Part shown: in pieces, positions 1 through 11,998 of the stretch
How the letters are laid out: every line of letters starts with the position of its first letter
Numbering within the stretch: the stretch's first letter is position 1
Assembly (NCBI GenBank): GCA_026929865.2
Contig: CM049408.1
Span: 3,443,501 to 3,507,500 of the forward strand
Direction: 5' to 3'
Source: Hyperoplus lanceolatus
Taxonomy: Eukaryota; Chordata; Actinopteri; Uranoscopiformes; Ammodytidae
Length of the DNA stretch: 64,000 nucleotides
Position numbers and translations under genes: made by a program
The notes under the pieces: model-generated
What the model was told of the DNA's origin: nothing
The model's input: the letters and a program-made list of their open reading frames with translations, nothing else
The model's database searches: none

Positions 1-24
1 CAGCACGACCAGGCCCACAAGATG
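1..24 (+). CDS. Possible 3' end of a host exon with splice donor
   Basis: The window opens with eight open codons (QHDQAHKM in the first frame) followed directly by GTAAGT, a consensus splice donor. After this the sequence turns AT-rich and full of stops. This is what the end of a coding exon looks like, but eight codons cannot identify a gene and chance donors are common. If real, much of the window is intron of a plus-strand gene. Confidence 0.3.
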
Positions 25-86
25 GTAAGTAGAATGCATCAATGATAATAAATTGTAATGATAAATTCTCTTTTGTAAATGTATAA

Positions 87-142
87 TGAATCCGTGTATC
101 TTCCGTTCAATCCATATCCGTTTGGAAATTAAAACACGATAA
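87..142. repeat. Left half of a distant inverted repeat
   Basis: About 55 bases around the words cgtgtatcttccgttcaatc and tccgtttggaaat recur in reverse complement at 4485-4545. The two halves enclose roughly 4.3 kb containing several transposons. They may be two copies of one small repeat or remnants of a larger element's ends. The rest of 25-329 shows no gene. Confidence 0.6.
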
Positions 143-329
143 ACGAAAAGTTAACTGCTTTTTTAAATAATCATCCTCTCATCTACATTATATTATAGCC
201 TACTAAAAACACGCTTTTCTCTATTTCTAATCACAATTAAAGTGTAACTGAACCCTTTTACTTGTTTTTTTTAGATAGAAGCTGAATTAAATCACTAGGC
301 CTATGTTGTTTAGGAACACATATATGCTG

Positions 330-1510
330 GGGCCTATTGCTTAAAACTAGGATTTTTCGGTTATCCTGGCTTGCATTAGCCATGATCCGGTTGCATAAAA
401 GCGGAGGGACATAAATTACCCTGGAGATTTATCCTTTACATTTAGCCTGGTCCCAACCAGGCTAAACGTAAAGGATACACTTATTCTGTTGCCTGACTGG
501 CTCAGTCAGCTGTCAGTCCGATCTGAAGGTATTTAACAGTTATTCCATGATCTTCTGTGTAATGCTTAAATTTCAATTACCTGTTTTAAAGTACCATATA
601 AAAGACTGCATTGTCATTTAGTTAAATAGTTCTTCTTTTTTATTATTTAACCTGAACCATTTATAATTAACTTAATTATAATTACATTAAGATGAAATTA
701 TATAAATTATAATAATTTATGTGATAGTCTGTTCATATCGCGGGCTATATTTATACAATTGATTATCGATGGTAGATGACGTTGCAAATGTGGGTCAAAT
801 AAATTCACTTTGTACTTATAACTATATCGAGGTGCATCTAAAACAAAATTAAGTATCAATGAAAGTTTCCTTTTTTCTGTAATTTAATTCAAAAAGTGAA
901 ACTTAAGTTCTAGATTCATTACACATTAAGTGAAATTAATCTAGAATAAACATATTTTTCAGAAGGTCGACATTTCTGATTGGTTGTATGCAATATTTTA
1001 ATATTTTGAGATGCTGGATTTTTTATACCATGATCAATCAATCATCCAAAAAGAAGGCCTGACTTTCACTTTGTGTAATGAAAGTTTAACTTTTTGAATG
1101 GACTTTCCATGATATTCTATTTTTTAAATGCACCTGCAGACTGCTCACTGTCAACTATTTTATCATAAAACAATGCAGGGACATCAAGATTAGTTGGCAG
1201 AAATGACATCCCCTATAAAATGAACTGCCCCCTGACTTACGGTTTAAACTAGCAAGGCATTGTGGGAAAATGGGCCGTCTTTTACATTTTTACATCAGTA
1301 AATCTGTGTTCGATCTCTGGGTCTACTTCTGAAAGCTGTGGGCTGGCACTTAACAGAATTACTTACACCTGGCTTGACAAAGCGGCCCCTTTACATCCTG
1401 GATTGGCGTTTATGCAATTGACTAATCCAAAGTGCCCAGGCTAGACTTTGTCAAGGCTGGCTTTATCAATAATCCTGGATATCTTAATACCACTTTTATG
1501 CAATAGGCCC
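330..1510. mobile_element. Non-autonomous PIF/Harbinger-like element, CTG duplication
   Basis: The left end reads GGGCCTATTGCTTAAAA and the right end is its near reverse complement (TTTTATGCAATAGGCCC). Both are flanked by the trinucleotide CTG (327-329 and 1511-1513). Length is 1181 bp, AT-rich, with no transposase frame. GGGCC-type termini with a 3-bp duplication are typical of PIF/Harbinger. A CWG-type target is reported for some lineages of that superfamily, from memory. The sub-terminal sequence also forms an inverted pair (the words around gcctggtcc and ccaggctaa near 445-465). Confidence 0.7.
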
Positions 1511-2358
1511 CTGGTGTCAGTGGTGTAGTCTAGTTTTTTGTAGTGGGTATACTGTGATGATTCCCTCCAAGCCTCTTCTTGAATATGCAGCATAGCATTT
1601 ACACATTTAACATATGGCTTATACTGTGGTTTGTTTACAATTTTTAGGTGCAGCAAAGGCAAACACATTTTACACCATTTCCATTTTTTTTTAAAATAAA
1701 CTCAATGCACACTGTGCTTGGACGTGAATGTGACGTGATCAGTTAACCTAGATACCTCCCAGATGAACTGATTACATTATTAGGCTAACTATCTAGACCA
1801 ACACATTGTATTCCAAATGTTTTTGTATGATACATTACATTTGCATAATATGATGTTAAAATCAAACACAAACACAAAAAAAAGACCTGGCGGTCGAGGG
1901 CCCTAAGCAACCGCTTGGTTCGCTTATGCCTCGGGCCGGCTCTGGTTTTCTTTCATGTTCAGTGCATGAGTTGACGGGGTGAATCAATCGCCACCTAATA
2001 GCCTATGAAAACTATACTGATGATCCGATATTGAAGTGCTCGCAAAAGTTAATATGAATTTCAGACTGGTTATGCAAACTGAGCATATTACTTTTTCCTC
2101 ATTGGGAAAAAATAAGTCCCTGCGCGCTTTTGGTGAGCTCCGACAGCACAGTGCGCATCTCCCGAGGGGACTACTGAGCTGAATGTTGCGTCGCGCTGCC
2201 AGTATTTTCGGGCTGGACATCGCCCTTTCTTTTACCCAACAGTCAGCAATGAAACGGGCCGTGGGGTAATGCCTGGTACCGCATCTATTATAAGTCTGTT
2301 GCGACTTCCACAGGGACACAGCGCACAGGTAGAATTTATGAATGAAAGTATGACAGTT
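1511..2358. other. No gene seen; probable hAT end fragment at 1887-1945
   Basis: No convincing coding region. The stretch near 1887-1945 ends in GGGCCGGCTCTG; its reverse complement CAGAGCCGGCCC resembles a hAT terminus, but no partner end or duplication is seen. The open frame on the minus strand at 1984-2391 has no recognisable domain and overlaps the next element. Confidence 0.4.
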
Positions 2359-3417
2359 CAGGGCTGTACCGTGCGACAGTTTTGATCGCATTTGCTACTG
2401 AAATTGATCACGTGCGATGATGAATACAAGTACACTCGCACGAGTGCTAATGAGCAGATGCTGTCTGTTTGAGACACAGAGTGCTGCTCAACACTGCTTA
2501 GAGGGCTCTACATTAACACTCTCCAAATTCGGGTAAATGTATTCTTAGGCAAGTAAGTTATTGAGTCCACCCTCCACTTTGGCTGGTGAAAGATGTGTGC
2601 TCGGGACCTGTGCTTGTGCGGCGATTCTAGCGTCTAATACACTTTACCAACGGTAATAACCGGAAGGAGACGGCACGCAGTTAAGTTTGCGCGTGTGCAA
2701 ACAGAACATTTCCTGTGCGCCTTCACATTAAAAGCCTGTTACTAGCCAAACGTGAGTTGACTTTTTTGAAGCCGGTAAGAACAGGAAGTTCGCACTTCAC
2801 AGCCATGCAGTGCGCTAGCTTGAAAATCAACTGCTTCAGCTGCAGAGAGCAGTCAACAGTAGTCTTTTTAAACAACGTTTGAAATAACTGATAAGCCACT
2901 GAAGAACTACTCCCAACGCATTCACAACAACCTATTTAACTTATCCTAAATTGTACCAATATGTATACTTATTTATTTAATAGGCTATATGTTTTAAAGT
3001 TATAGGTTTTAATTAACAGAAGGACATTTACCAAAAATGTTTATTATTATGAATATAATAATGATATGTATATACAAAAAATATATAGATATTAATTTTA
3101 TGGGGAGACATAATTCTGAATCAGCAAAAAATTGCAATTGGCAGGCAGGTTAGATTATTTTGTCTAAATTACAATCAGTGCACCCCTATTAATTTTTCTA
3201 CAATTATTACTGCACACACTAGGATATGACATTTATTGAGAATTTCAAATGAGACCAAGATGACAGGCTAAAAGGTAATTAGAGCTAAATGCATGGGTTA
3301 AGGTTATGCAAGTTTTCAATCATACTTTGTGTGCTACTGAATTTATTTTTGTGCTACTGATTTTTTTTGCTTGCTAGCACCAGTGCTACCACCTAAAAAA
3401 ATAAGCGTACAGCCCTG
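2359..3417 (+). mobile_element. hAT-like non-autonomous element, copy 1 of a four-copy family
   Basis: Starts CAGGGCTGTACC and ends GTACAGCCCTG, giving perfect 11-bp terminal inverted repeats. The same body occurs at 26235-27211 (same orientation), at 31158-32197 (opposite) and, right half only, at 43973-44262. CAGGG-type termini suggest hAT, but here the flanks give only a partial match (CAGTT). No transposase is encoded. The interior holds a conserved block near 3116-3417 shared by all four copies. Confidence 0.75.
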
Positions 3418-3673
3418 TCAGTTGAGTTCTGTCACTATCGAAATTGTTACGTATCATTTTGCATTTCTTAGTGGTCATACGGAAATGCTGGAGCTTTCTT
3501 AGTGGGTATACTGCGTATACCTGCGTATCACGTAGACTACAACACTGGCTGGTGTTAATATTGAAAAAAATTGCAATATGTTAAATATCGGCAATTTAAG
3601 AAATGTTTTGTATTGTAAATTATTGGTAATACTTTACAATAAGGTACACAAAAAAGAGTAGTTACCCTTTTTA
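3418..3673. other. No gene seen
   Basis: AT-rich spacer with no supported coding or RNA feature. Confidence 0.5.
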
Positions 3674-3959
3674 AAATGGTAAAAATGGTAAATGGACTCC
3701 ACTTATATAGCGCTTTTCCCTGGTTTTTCACAGACTCAAAGCGCTTTACATTGTTTTGTACACATTCACCCAATCACACACACATTCATACACCGATAGC
3801 AGCAGCTACCACGCAGGGTGCAAGCTAACTATCGGGAGCAATTCGGGGTTCAATGTCTTGCCCAAGGACACTTCGACATGTGGCGGGTAGACGGGGGATC
3901 GAACCTCCGACCCTGCACTCCAGAGGCGACCTCCCTGCCCACTTCGCCACTGCCGCCCC
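3674..3959 (-). repeat. tRNA-derived SINE (V-SINE-like), minus strand
   Basis: Read on the minus strand it begins GGGGCGGCAGTGGCGAAGTGG (A-box-like) and carries a perfect Pol III B box GGTTCGATCCC (plus 3895-3905). A core follows around GTGTCCTTGGGCAAGACA, then an L2-like tail (AAAGCGCTATATAAGTGG) ending in a short ATTTACC-type repeat. This head-core-tail order is that of vertebrate V-SINEs, which use L2-type LINE machinery. The copy is essentially full length. Confidence 0.82.
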
Positions 3960-4101
3960 ACTACACTACACTACACTGGCATCACTCATTTCACTTAGGA
4001 ACTCTAATGTTGTTAGGTATTTATCTTCATCTCTTATCTATTGTAAGAGTTTATGAATGAATGCACGTGCAGTTGTCAGATTGCGGACCCCAAACGATGT
4101 C

Positions 4102-4114
4102 GTTGCCTAGCAAC
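4102..4114. promoter_or_regulatory. Perfect palindromic X-box (RFX-type site)
   Basis: GTTGCCTAGCAAC is a perfect inverted repeat matching the X-box bound by RFX factors. No gene start is recognisable next to it, so function is unproven. The surrounding 3960-4484 has no coding region. Confidence 0.45.
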
Positions 4115-4484
4115 TTGCTCGAAAATATTTCATTTTCCTGGGCGGGTAGAATTGACCCAGTGCATTGTTGGGCGGTTGAGTAGGAAAAGTATACAATCGA
4201 TTCATACCCAAAATCTTCACAGAAGTTAGGCTACTCATCCAGGAATTTCTCGCATACCCAAACTCGCATACCCAACCGTCACATACTCAAATTGAAGTCA
4301 AAATGAGTATGAGTAGGACGTTAGTATGGCTTTCCGAAAACAGCCCAAGGGTCAGAGCCATCAAGGCACTGGCCGCACATAGCTTGTGTCATTGTGGCAG
4401 CATTCAATTCATGTTCTACAGGCATATTTTGAATAAAACAGTCAGTTTTTTAGTTTTTTAAAATAATTAAAACGTGAAACTGTT

Positions 4485-4545
4485 GTTTTCGTTTTTCGTG
4501 TTTTGATTTCCAAACGGATATGGATTGAACGGAAGATACACACAT
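4485..4545. repeat. Right half of a distant inverted repeat
   Basis: Reverse complement of 87-142 (shared words include atttccaaacggatatggat). Confidence 0.6.
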
Positions 4546-4616
4546 TGTGTCTCTATTTTTAATCACATTTCATGAGCAGGATATCAAATATCAGAATAAT
4601 GGCCTAAATGATGATT

Positions 4617-4685
4617 TTGGGGGGGGGGGGGGGGCGTTTGTATTTGTGTGTTGGTGTGTCTGTGTGTGCGTGCGCAGAGGTGAAC
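4617..4685. repeat. Poly-G run and GT-rich simple repeat
   Basis: About sixteen consecutive G residues near 4619-4634, then a degenerate GT tract. The short reading frame here has no support as a gene. Confidence 0.8.
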
Positions 4686-4949
4686 TTAGCCATTATGCAA
4701 AGGTAGGCAATTGCCTTGGGTCCCGGACTACCACGGGTCTCTTTTTTTTACTCTTCACTTATATTTAAATTGTTTATACTGTATATAGCTCTGTTTTTTT
4801 AATTTAGTTTTTTTCTATGTTGGTTTCAATGAAAAAAACAAATGAACTGACCGACTTGGCCTACTGAAGTGAATATTAATAAAAAGATCTCTAATAGGTA
4901 TCATATATACTATCACAAATTGATTTTTATCGATGAAGAGACTTTTAAT

Positions 4950-5174
4950 GATAACTGAGTACCTCGTTTCGTACCCTGTCTAGTGTATGTATAGTCCTTG
5001 TGTTTCTTTGTTCCTTGCCTTAGCATTATGGTTCGTCAGTGAGTCCTGTGTGTTACCTGTGTCTATGTATTCCTTGCCTTTTTGCCTTATGGCATTTTTT
5101 GTAATTTTTGAAGAGAATAAATTATCCTTTACCCGAAACTGTCTGCATTTGGGTCCGAACTGCCTGCCTGTCAT
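4950..5174 (+). mobile_element. 3' part of an LTR-like element
   Basis: Contains an AATAAA signal at about 5117, then a pyrimidine-rich stretch and TTTGGGTCCGAACTGC, ending CCTGTCA. The same arrangement (AATAAA, then GGGTCC/GGGTTC, then a CA end) occurs in reverse in the two LTR-like copies at 19912-25882 and 35084-35420. The 5' boundary and target duplication were not found. Confidence 0.4.
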
Positions 5175-5253
5175 TGCTAACCATAACTATTTGCTCACCA
5201 AAACTCAGTAGATAATGGATTTTAATTTTAATAAAGTTTTTTTTATGTTTTTT

Positions 5254-5414
5254 CAGTTGGACCGTTTAGCTGGCTTGGGCTACCTCCCAATACTAATTTT
5301 GGGGAAGGAGGTTGGGGCGACGGTGGTGGCTGACATTAAGTACAGCTTTGATTTTCAGCTGCCACCCTCCCTTGAGCACAGTCTCAAAGACGCAGTTGAG
5401 ACCATTTTAAGAAG
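5254..5414 (+). CDS. Candidate isolated exon, function unknown
   Basis: A polypyrimidine tract and acceptor (ttttttcag) precede an open stretch of about 53 codons, and the frame runs into a consensus donor (AA|GTAAGT). The peptide contains LGYLPILILGKEVG and DIKYSFDFQLPPSLEHSLKDAV. I do not recognise the family. The splice signals at both ends in phase with an open frame make it better than a random frame. It may be an exon of a transposase-derived gene or of a host gene; no partner exon was identified. Confidence 0.35.
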
Positions 5415-5867
5415 TAAGTATTACTCTGCTACTATTCAAAGTTTTATTTATTTATTACTGATACACAACAAAGTTTTGCCCAAAACTATCCAATACATGA
5501 AGGGCTACTGTTTAATACTTTTATTACAGATGTATGAAATTTGTAATTACGTATTTGTTCAAGGAATATTTTTGATGTTTTGTGTTTTATTAGAAAATTC
5601 TTCTCATAAGGGCACACAATTGGGCACCGTTGTCTTTTGATGCAACATTTGAAAAATATTTTTGTTTTTAAAACAGACCACAAAGATACTTGTTTTAATA
5701 TATTTTATTATTTTCTTTGTCCCAGTTTATGTGAAAAAGCACAAAAATGGCAGCTCTGCCACTTGCTCAAGGGAGGGTGGCAGCTCCTGCACCTCAGCCA
5801 TCACCGCCGCCCCCGCTCTGCTGCCTCCGCCATAGCCCCGGCTGCCATAGCCCCCGCTGCCTCATCA

Positions 5868-5998
5868 ACAGCCGCCACTGCCTCATCAACAGCACCCGCT
5901 GCACTCTTTACAGCACCCACTGCCTCATCCACAGCACCCGCTACACTCTTTACAGCACCCACTGCCTCATCCACAGCACCCGCTGCACTCTTTTCTCC
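5868..5998. repeat. 42-bp minisatellite
   Basis: Units of about 42 bp built on acagcacccgctgcactctt and cccactgcctcatcc repeat about three times, with shorter variants upstream (5820-5880). The period divides by three, so all frames stay open and generate Ala/Pro-rich or Ala/Val-rich pseudo-proteins. It abuts the LINE fragment at 5995. Confidence 0.75.
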
Positions 5999-6420
5999 AC
6001 ATTGAGTTTGAGGTTGTGGGACCTGCAAAACCTTGTGAGCTGCTCCACCTCTGTCCTGTATACAGACTCATGGTTGTCACTGACAAGACCCATGCCACTA
6101 TTGTGTTGTCTGCAAACTTGATGACATGGTTGGTGCTGAATCTGGCTGTGCAGTTGTGGGCGAGCAGGCTGAAGAACAGGGGGCTTCAGACTTCATCATT
6201 GGGGTGATCCTGTGCTTACTGCTATTGTTTGTGATGTTTGGCTGCCCAACTTTACAATGTCTGCTGCTGTGTCAGGAAGTCCAGGACCCAGTTGCAGGTG
6301 CCAGTGTCCACCTCCAGCAGTCTCAGCAATTCCACCAGCTGTAGTGGAATGATTGTATTGAATGCTGAGCTGAAATCGATTGCTGTTTGACATCTTCTTG
6401 TGAATGATCAGAGACAATCA
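5995..6420 (-). pseudogene. LINE reverse-transcriptase remnant (L2/Rex1-like)
   Basis: On the minus strand the three frames together show the core of a non-LTR reverse transcriptase: [15 protein letters not shown] (motif A region), then STGSPQ in place of the usual GxPQG block, then FADNTIVAW, the catalytic FADD box with the second Asp as Asn. Frameshifts and stops separate the motifs. The region ends at the minisatellite, so both the endonuclease and the C-terminal part are missing. It is a dead fragment of the same broad class as the LINE at 20844-25365. Confidence 0.7.
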
Positions 6421-7685
6421 ACTCACACCTGAAGACAACTAGTCATTAGTTTTCAGTCACAGAGTGAGATTTTGAAAAGACAGGGGGTCACGTATTGCAA
6501 GACTACAACTAGATTCCTTTTGAGATTAATAGTATTTTCGCAAACGCGATAGAGATTATTTAATAAAAAAAAGGTTAATTCAATATTCCGAGGGGGGACT
6601 TCCTTTAGTTATTTGACCAGCTTTATTTGCTGATCTCGTCCCCCAATAACTTTAACTCCTAACCCTGTATTTGACGGTAAAGTGTTAAGGTTGTGCGGCT
6701 GTCAGCCTGGTTCTCCCGCTGAGGCTTCAAGGAAAACGTGTCCGAAATAAGTCCCTGCACAGACGGACACAGGTCGCGACTAATGCCGCTCCTCCTGCTT
6801 CGTGCATGCAAGAGTGTGACAGTGTTTACGTCATTTCGCTTGAGCCAACCCCTTAAGACTAACGATAATATCAAACATGTTTGATAATGTCGGAACGTCA
6901 AGACGGGAAGAAGACTGGCTGAAATCGGGTCGGATGACCACCATACACCAAACGACTGAGATTACGTGCGCGCCACAACTCCAGCACGACTTCTGTGATT
7001 TCAATCCGACATTGGAAGATTGTCTGCGACTGTCAAATCGCGTGAAAAGTCGTGTAGTGTAAGCCCAGCATTAGTTATAGTGTGTAACTTTTTCATTTAC
7101 GTAAATGAATGTTGGTCACATTCAAGCCATTGCCAAACAACGTTGATCAGCTCCACAAAACTCTCTCTGTATTTCTCAGTGCCTTTACAAACTGGTGCCC
7201 CCCCCCCCTCCTGACACTGACGCAGGAGCTCAGGAAAATTCCACGCACTGCCCAAGAACTGTTTCAGCTTTTGATTTTACACCTAAGAAAACACCTGGAC
7301 ATACAGCAGAAGGTCTCATCCATGCACCATCACCGAAGGCTTTACCTCATGTGGATGCAGCGACAGTATTGTTGTAATTACTCAGAATTCCTCATGGCGG
7401 CAACATAAGTTACGTACTATAGCTTTAAACAGCAAGGACAATTGCCCCTGACTTTTTTTCTTCTACTCTACATATCCATGTGTGGATCTTTTAACTAATA
7501 GAAGCATAGCCAATACACAATATCTCCTAAATGAAATCAGGGAAGAACAGACAAACTGCTGATCATCAACTCTTTAAAAACACCTGAGGCTGCTTGATGA
7601 TGAGCTGATGGTTTGAATCAGCTGTTGGTGCAGGAAGCTGTTTAAAATGTGTAGGACAAGGGGACGGGAAAAGATTGAGGAGCAC
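6421..7685. other. No gene recognised
   Basis: Several short open frames on both strands lack family motifs or splice context. A poly-C tract lies near 7200. I see no supported element in this stretch. Confidence 0.5.
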
Positions 7686-7689
7686 TGCT

Positions 7690-8985
7690 CTAGTATTCAG
7701 CCGCAAGACTGGCGCAGGGCTTTGTTTTGATACATTGAGCTTCATCTTTCTATCGAACGTAGATTTGCGAATGTCATCCATAGGGGGCGCCAAAACCACA
7801 AAAAGCAAAGAAAACGCGTTTGGGGCTATAACTTCCACACCGAACATCCCACAGTCAAGAACTTTATATCCACAGATGCCCACAAGTCAGCTGCATATTT
7901 TCAGATAGGCCACGCCCATTTGCCCATATGGGATTTTTTTTCACTACATTCCAAAAACTGTGTTAGTCACCAAAACACACTCCTCCTACAGTTTTTGCCA
8001 GATTTGGACGAAACCAAAAGCATTATGCTCTACCGACTCCCACGAGCAAAAGTTGTGTAAATAATTTTTCTACGACCATCAGAAGACCAAGCGGTAGCAC
8101 TTTAAAGATTTGCACATTAGCTACCTTGCACCAAACTGCTCCTAAATCCATAACGATTCATCCTATTAACACCAAACTTCACACAAGTGTTTGTCCTATG
8201 GTTCTCAGGTCGGTTCTACTTTTTCATTAAATTGCTCCAAAAGGGGGCGCCAAAAACACACTTGAGCATCTTTCTCTGCAATTTTTTTGCCTTTTGGTCT
8301 ATAACTCCCAAACCAAACATCCCACATTCAAAAACTTTACATCCCCGGATTCCGTGAAGCGAGGGACCGGCGCCGCGGACGACGACGCCCGATCCCGAGT
8401 CGCGTGGGAGGCTTGGCCCCTGGTCACAACTGCTCGCAGTTCTAGTTATTATTATTATTATTATTATTATTATTTTTCCTTACGTAAAAGTGGTGCTGCA
8501 GCCCAAACCGTAAAGGGTTGGGACATGCCACTTGCAGGGCTTATCCAGGTCCGTGCCTGGTACGCAGACAAAAAAATTCAGACATGCCGACCACTAGGTG
8601 GCGCTACAACAAAGGAAAAGGCGTTTTGGGCTATAACTTCCGCACCGAATGTCCGACAGTCAAAAACCTTATATCCACAGATGCCCACAAGTCAGCTGCA
8701 TCTTTTGAGATAGGCCACGCCCATTTGCGTATATATACATTTTTCGCTACATCGCAAAAACTGTGTCAGTCACCAAAACATACTCCTCCTAGAGTTTTCG
8801 CCCGATTTGGACGAAACCAAAAGCATTATGCTCTACCGACTCCCACGAGCAAAAGTAGGATAAATAATTTTTCTACGACCATCGGAAGACCAAACGGTAG
8901 CGCTTTAAAGATTTGCACATTAGCTACCTTGTACCAAACTGCTCATAAATCCAAAACGATTCATCCTATTAAAAGCCCTGGCAAC
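7690..8985 (+). repeat. Unclassified repeat, three diverged units with an ATT-tract boundary
   Basis: Three diverged blocks carry the same words: ctataacttccacaccgaac (about 7829), the related form at about 8301 and cttccgcaccgaatgtccga (about 8637). The first and third also share gcattatgctctaccgactc and the block ending near 8120 and 8960. A (TTA)n tract (8446-8474) follows a GC-rich segment (8360-8440). Microsatellite-tailed repeats like this are often LINE or SINE 3' ends, but no coding domain is present, so the class is open. A short stray piece recurs at 11080-11135. Confidence 0.6.
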
Positions 8986-9099
8986 CCAAATCCACTAAAT
9001 CCTTGTAACTATGTTATTTTGGGAGTAAAATCAGTGCTAATATGTATATGAAAGGTTTTAGGAATATCTGTTAGACCCCCGCAAACATACTATCATGTC

Positions 9100-9290
9100 A
9101 GTTGGTCGACCATTTGAAAAATCCTGATTCGAATGTTGTCTTAGCTTGGAGCGAGCTATATCTTGGGACGTCACGCGAAGGAGCTCCGTTCTAAAATGCA
9201 TTGGGACGGCCATTTGAAAATTTCTGATTCGAACTTTGGCTCACGTCAATATCTTGGGACGTCACACGCTCTAAAAAAACAAATCTATAC
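9100..9290. repeat. Direct duplication, ~104-bp spacing
   Basis: The block containing gaccatttgaaaaatcctgattcgaa, followed by atcttgggacgtcac, appears twice (about 9108-9178 and 9208-9272). The duplicate differs by point changes and a small deletion. Confidence 0.6.
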
Positions 9291-11079
9291 AATCTCTCTG
9301 GTGCCGCGCAAGGCATACAGACTGTCTCTTTGCGCCTGAGCCTACACTCAAAGCCCCGTCAGAGCGAAGCAGCGCGTACCCCGGTGAAACACTGTGATGG
9401 TGACGTACACAGTGAGACCTCGCCGAGCCGCCGTGCAGAAAAACTATCCTATGTGGTTAAGACTAAATGATCACCGGGGATTCCTGCACGTTAACATTGT
9501 AGAGGGGACAGGCTTTCGCGATCCGATTGTGTGCAGAGCCCTGATACACAGAGGCATGTCTCCAAATTGCGCGACTAACTGCAAAGTGAAACAACCGCCT
9601 CGCTCCGTTAGTTTCAGTCTACAGCCGACACAGTTAATATAATCACCACCTGCGCATTGACAACGTTTAAATAAAGCCTCTCATTCTTATTATCATAAGG
9701 GCTTTGATGCCAATGATTACATCTGAACATTACGATGGCAGAGGACGGCACGGTTGGCAAGCTCTCCTTACTACGCCTGCCACAGCAGAAAAAACACTGT
9801 CGATCGCTGCGCCGATTCATGCCTCTCGTCGACTCGCAACATATGTATAAGTCAAGGCTTTGAATTCAGTGCTGGGGATGTGGAGCTCTTTGGCCATTTC
9901 ATGTGCCTCTTTTTCCTCTCATCACGTCGTTCTCTATCCAAGCGCACACACCTCTGTCCCGGCCACATCTGAGTGCGCAGCTCGTGCTCCACCCGAAAAT
10001 AAATAAATAAACACAAGTTGGACACAAGCCCTTAAGCTGATGATCGCACTGGTCAGTCCATAACTGGACGCTGAATATTACACCGAATATAAAACGACCC
10101 GACTTTTTACGACCTATTCCCAGGGGGTAACCCCTTATTATAATTGGCCCAATAGGCCCTGCGCCATGTGGCACTGCTGCATGTAACAATATTGCATTGG
10201 TGATGCATTTTTTTAAATCAATGTAGCGAGTTATTATTTAAGTGCAGGCAGAGCTTTTTTTTGTCAGCACTCCCGTCTGACAATGTATCTGCGGCTGCCT
10301 GTAGCGTAGGCTACTTCAACAGCGGGTCTCCATACTGTTGATCCGCCTGGACAACAACTGCATGTCGCATCAGCGATGAGAAACATAATCAGACTCCGTT
10401 TTTTTTCTCTCTCTCTTTCTCTCTCTATTCCCACTCCTATCCTCAAAAAAATTAAAAAATGCATATGCCTAAAAAAAATTGCAGATTTGTTTGCAAGTTA
10501 AATGGGAAATAAACTAATAAGAGATAACAATAAATATGAGACAGAGATATTTGTATATATTTTCATTGTGACACTGACACCTGTTTCAATTAAATAGGTT
10601 GCGGTTGTGGTGGGAAAAAATAGACTAACTAATTGCAAACCTATATAGGCCTAATAATAATAAGTTTGGCTACTTTCTGCAAGTGATGTTGAGCTTGCGC
10701 TCTCAGCTGTGCCAGAGCATTCACCGTTGCTAGGGAAACCAGCTACCGGCGCAGCCCGATGCAGTAGTGTGAACTGCCAGTCAGGCTCGTTGTGAGCATG
10801 TGCAACATTGTCAAGTTTGCGTCTCGTTGTGTGGTGAATCTTTGGTCTGAACTGGGCTAAACCTGCTCAGCGCCGTGAGTGAGAGAACGTTCCCTTACAG
10901 AACGTTATTGGCCACGCCCACACCGCCCTGCAAAATGTTCTAGACAGCAAAAAAGCTGTTCTTTAGACTACATTTTATAATATTTATGAAAATTAAATTT
11001 TAATTGGATGACTGTAAACAGCTTATAGAGAAACCCAACATTAATGTCATATATTTATGTCTGTGCGTTGCCACGGCCT
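9291..11079. other. No gene recognised
   Basis: Less AT-rich than its surroundings, with scattered short frames on both strands but no domain or splice support. A CT-rich simple tract lies near 10400-10428 and an X-box-like word GTTGCTAGGGAAAC near 10729. Confidence 0.45.
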
Positions 11080-11135
11080 TTAACACCAAACTTCACACAA
11101 GTCTTTGTCCTATGGTTCTCAGGTTGGTTCTACGT
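11080..11135 (+). repeat. Fragment of the 7690-8985 repeat
   Basis: Shares taacaccaaacttcacacaa and ttgtcctatggttctcaggt with 8168-8219. Confidence 0.7.
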
Positions 11136-11558
11136 AGGCGCCATGGCGCGTTGGACCATTTTTTGACACAAAATGACCAAGCGCCAGATCGGGCGCGTTG
11201 GTCGCTTTGGCCACCGCGCCCAACGTGTTCTCAGCTTTAGAGCCAGCTTGTGTCTGGGGGTCAGAGCAAAGGAAAATCAGAACAAGCGAGAACAGCCTGG
11301 GACTCAGAACACAGGAGAAGACCCAACTGGATTATAACATCAGCCTGTCATACTCTACAACTAGGCCTACTCTACATTCCAGCTCTGAAGGTTACAGGGA
11401 AAGATGAGAAGGTGCTCTTTCCGTGTGGTTGCCCCAGGTCGTCTTCCTGGTGTATTTCCTTGGCATGATGGCTTTTCTCCAATGTGTATGACATTAAAAT
11501 AAAACATATGTCACGTAATATTACATTAAAATATGTTTAAGACTAAACTTAACTTGTG

Positions 11559-11632
11559 CCTCATGGTGGGGGAAAGTGAGACAGTGGCTCACTTTACCCC
11601 ACAGCATTTGGCTCACTTTCCCCCACCACCAC
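11559..11632. repeat. Inverted repeat (hairpin) of GTGGGGGAAAGTGAG type
   Basis: tggtgggggaaagtgag is followed about 40 bases later by its complement ctcactttcccccacca, with a third degenerate copy (ggctcactttacccca) in the loop. Related words recur near 11949-11985. It resembles the sub-terminal region of a small DNA transposon, but no complete element was delimited. Confidence 0.55.
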
Positions 11633-11998
11633 AATTTGAGAAAAAACTACCTCTCTTAGCATTTCAGGCTAATCTTTAGCTAATACCATCACATGGTTTT
11701 TACATGTTGGTAGTTCATCAACACGTATGATAGAAGTTTTTCTACGTGAATACATTTGCTTTGGCACAACAGTTGATTAAGTTGACAGGGAAGAAAATTT
11801 ACTTTTACATGCAAAATACCTATTTTGTTGAAAAAACATGCTTATGACAGCACCATGAGGTCCTCTCTTTCAGGGCCATGGGAAAATGAGGCTTGAAAAC
11901 ATATATCTCACATGACCACAAATGTTTTCCGTTGCCTAGATACAGGGGGTGGCTCACATTACCCGATGCCTCAGATTCCCCCGTTCTCCCCTATATAA

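Noticed and set aside
5801..6028. Ala/Val-rich minus-strand frame (AAGAVDEAVGAV repeats)
   Set aside because: It is the 42-bp minisatellite, with a period divisible by three.
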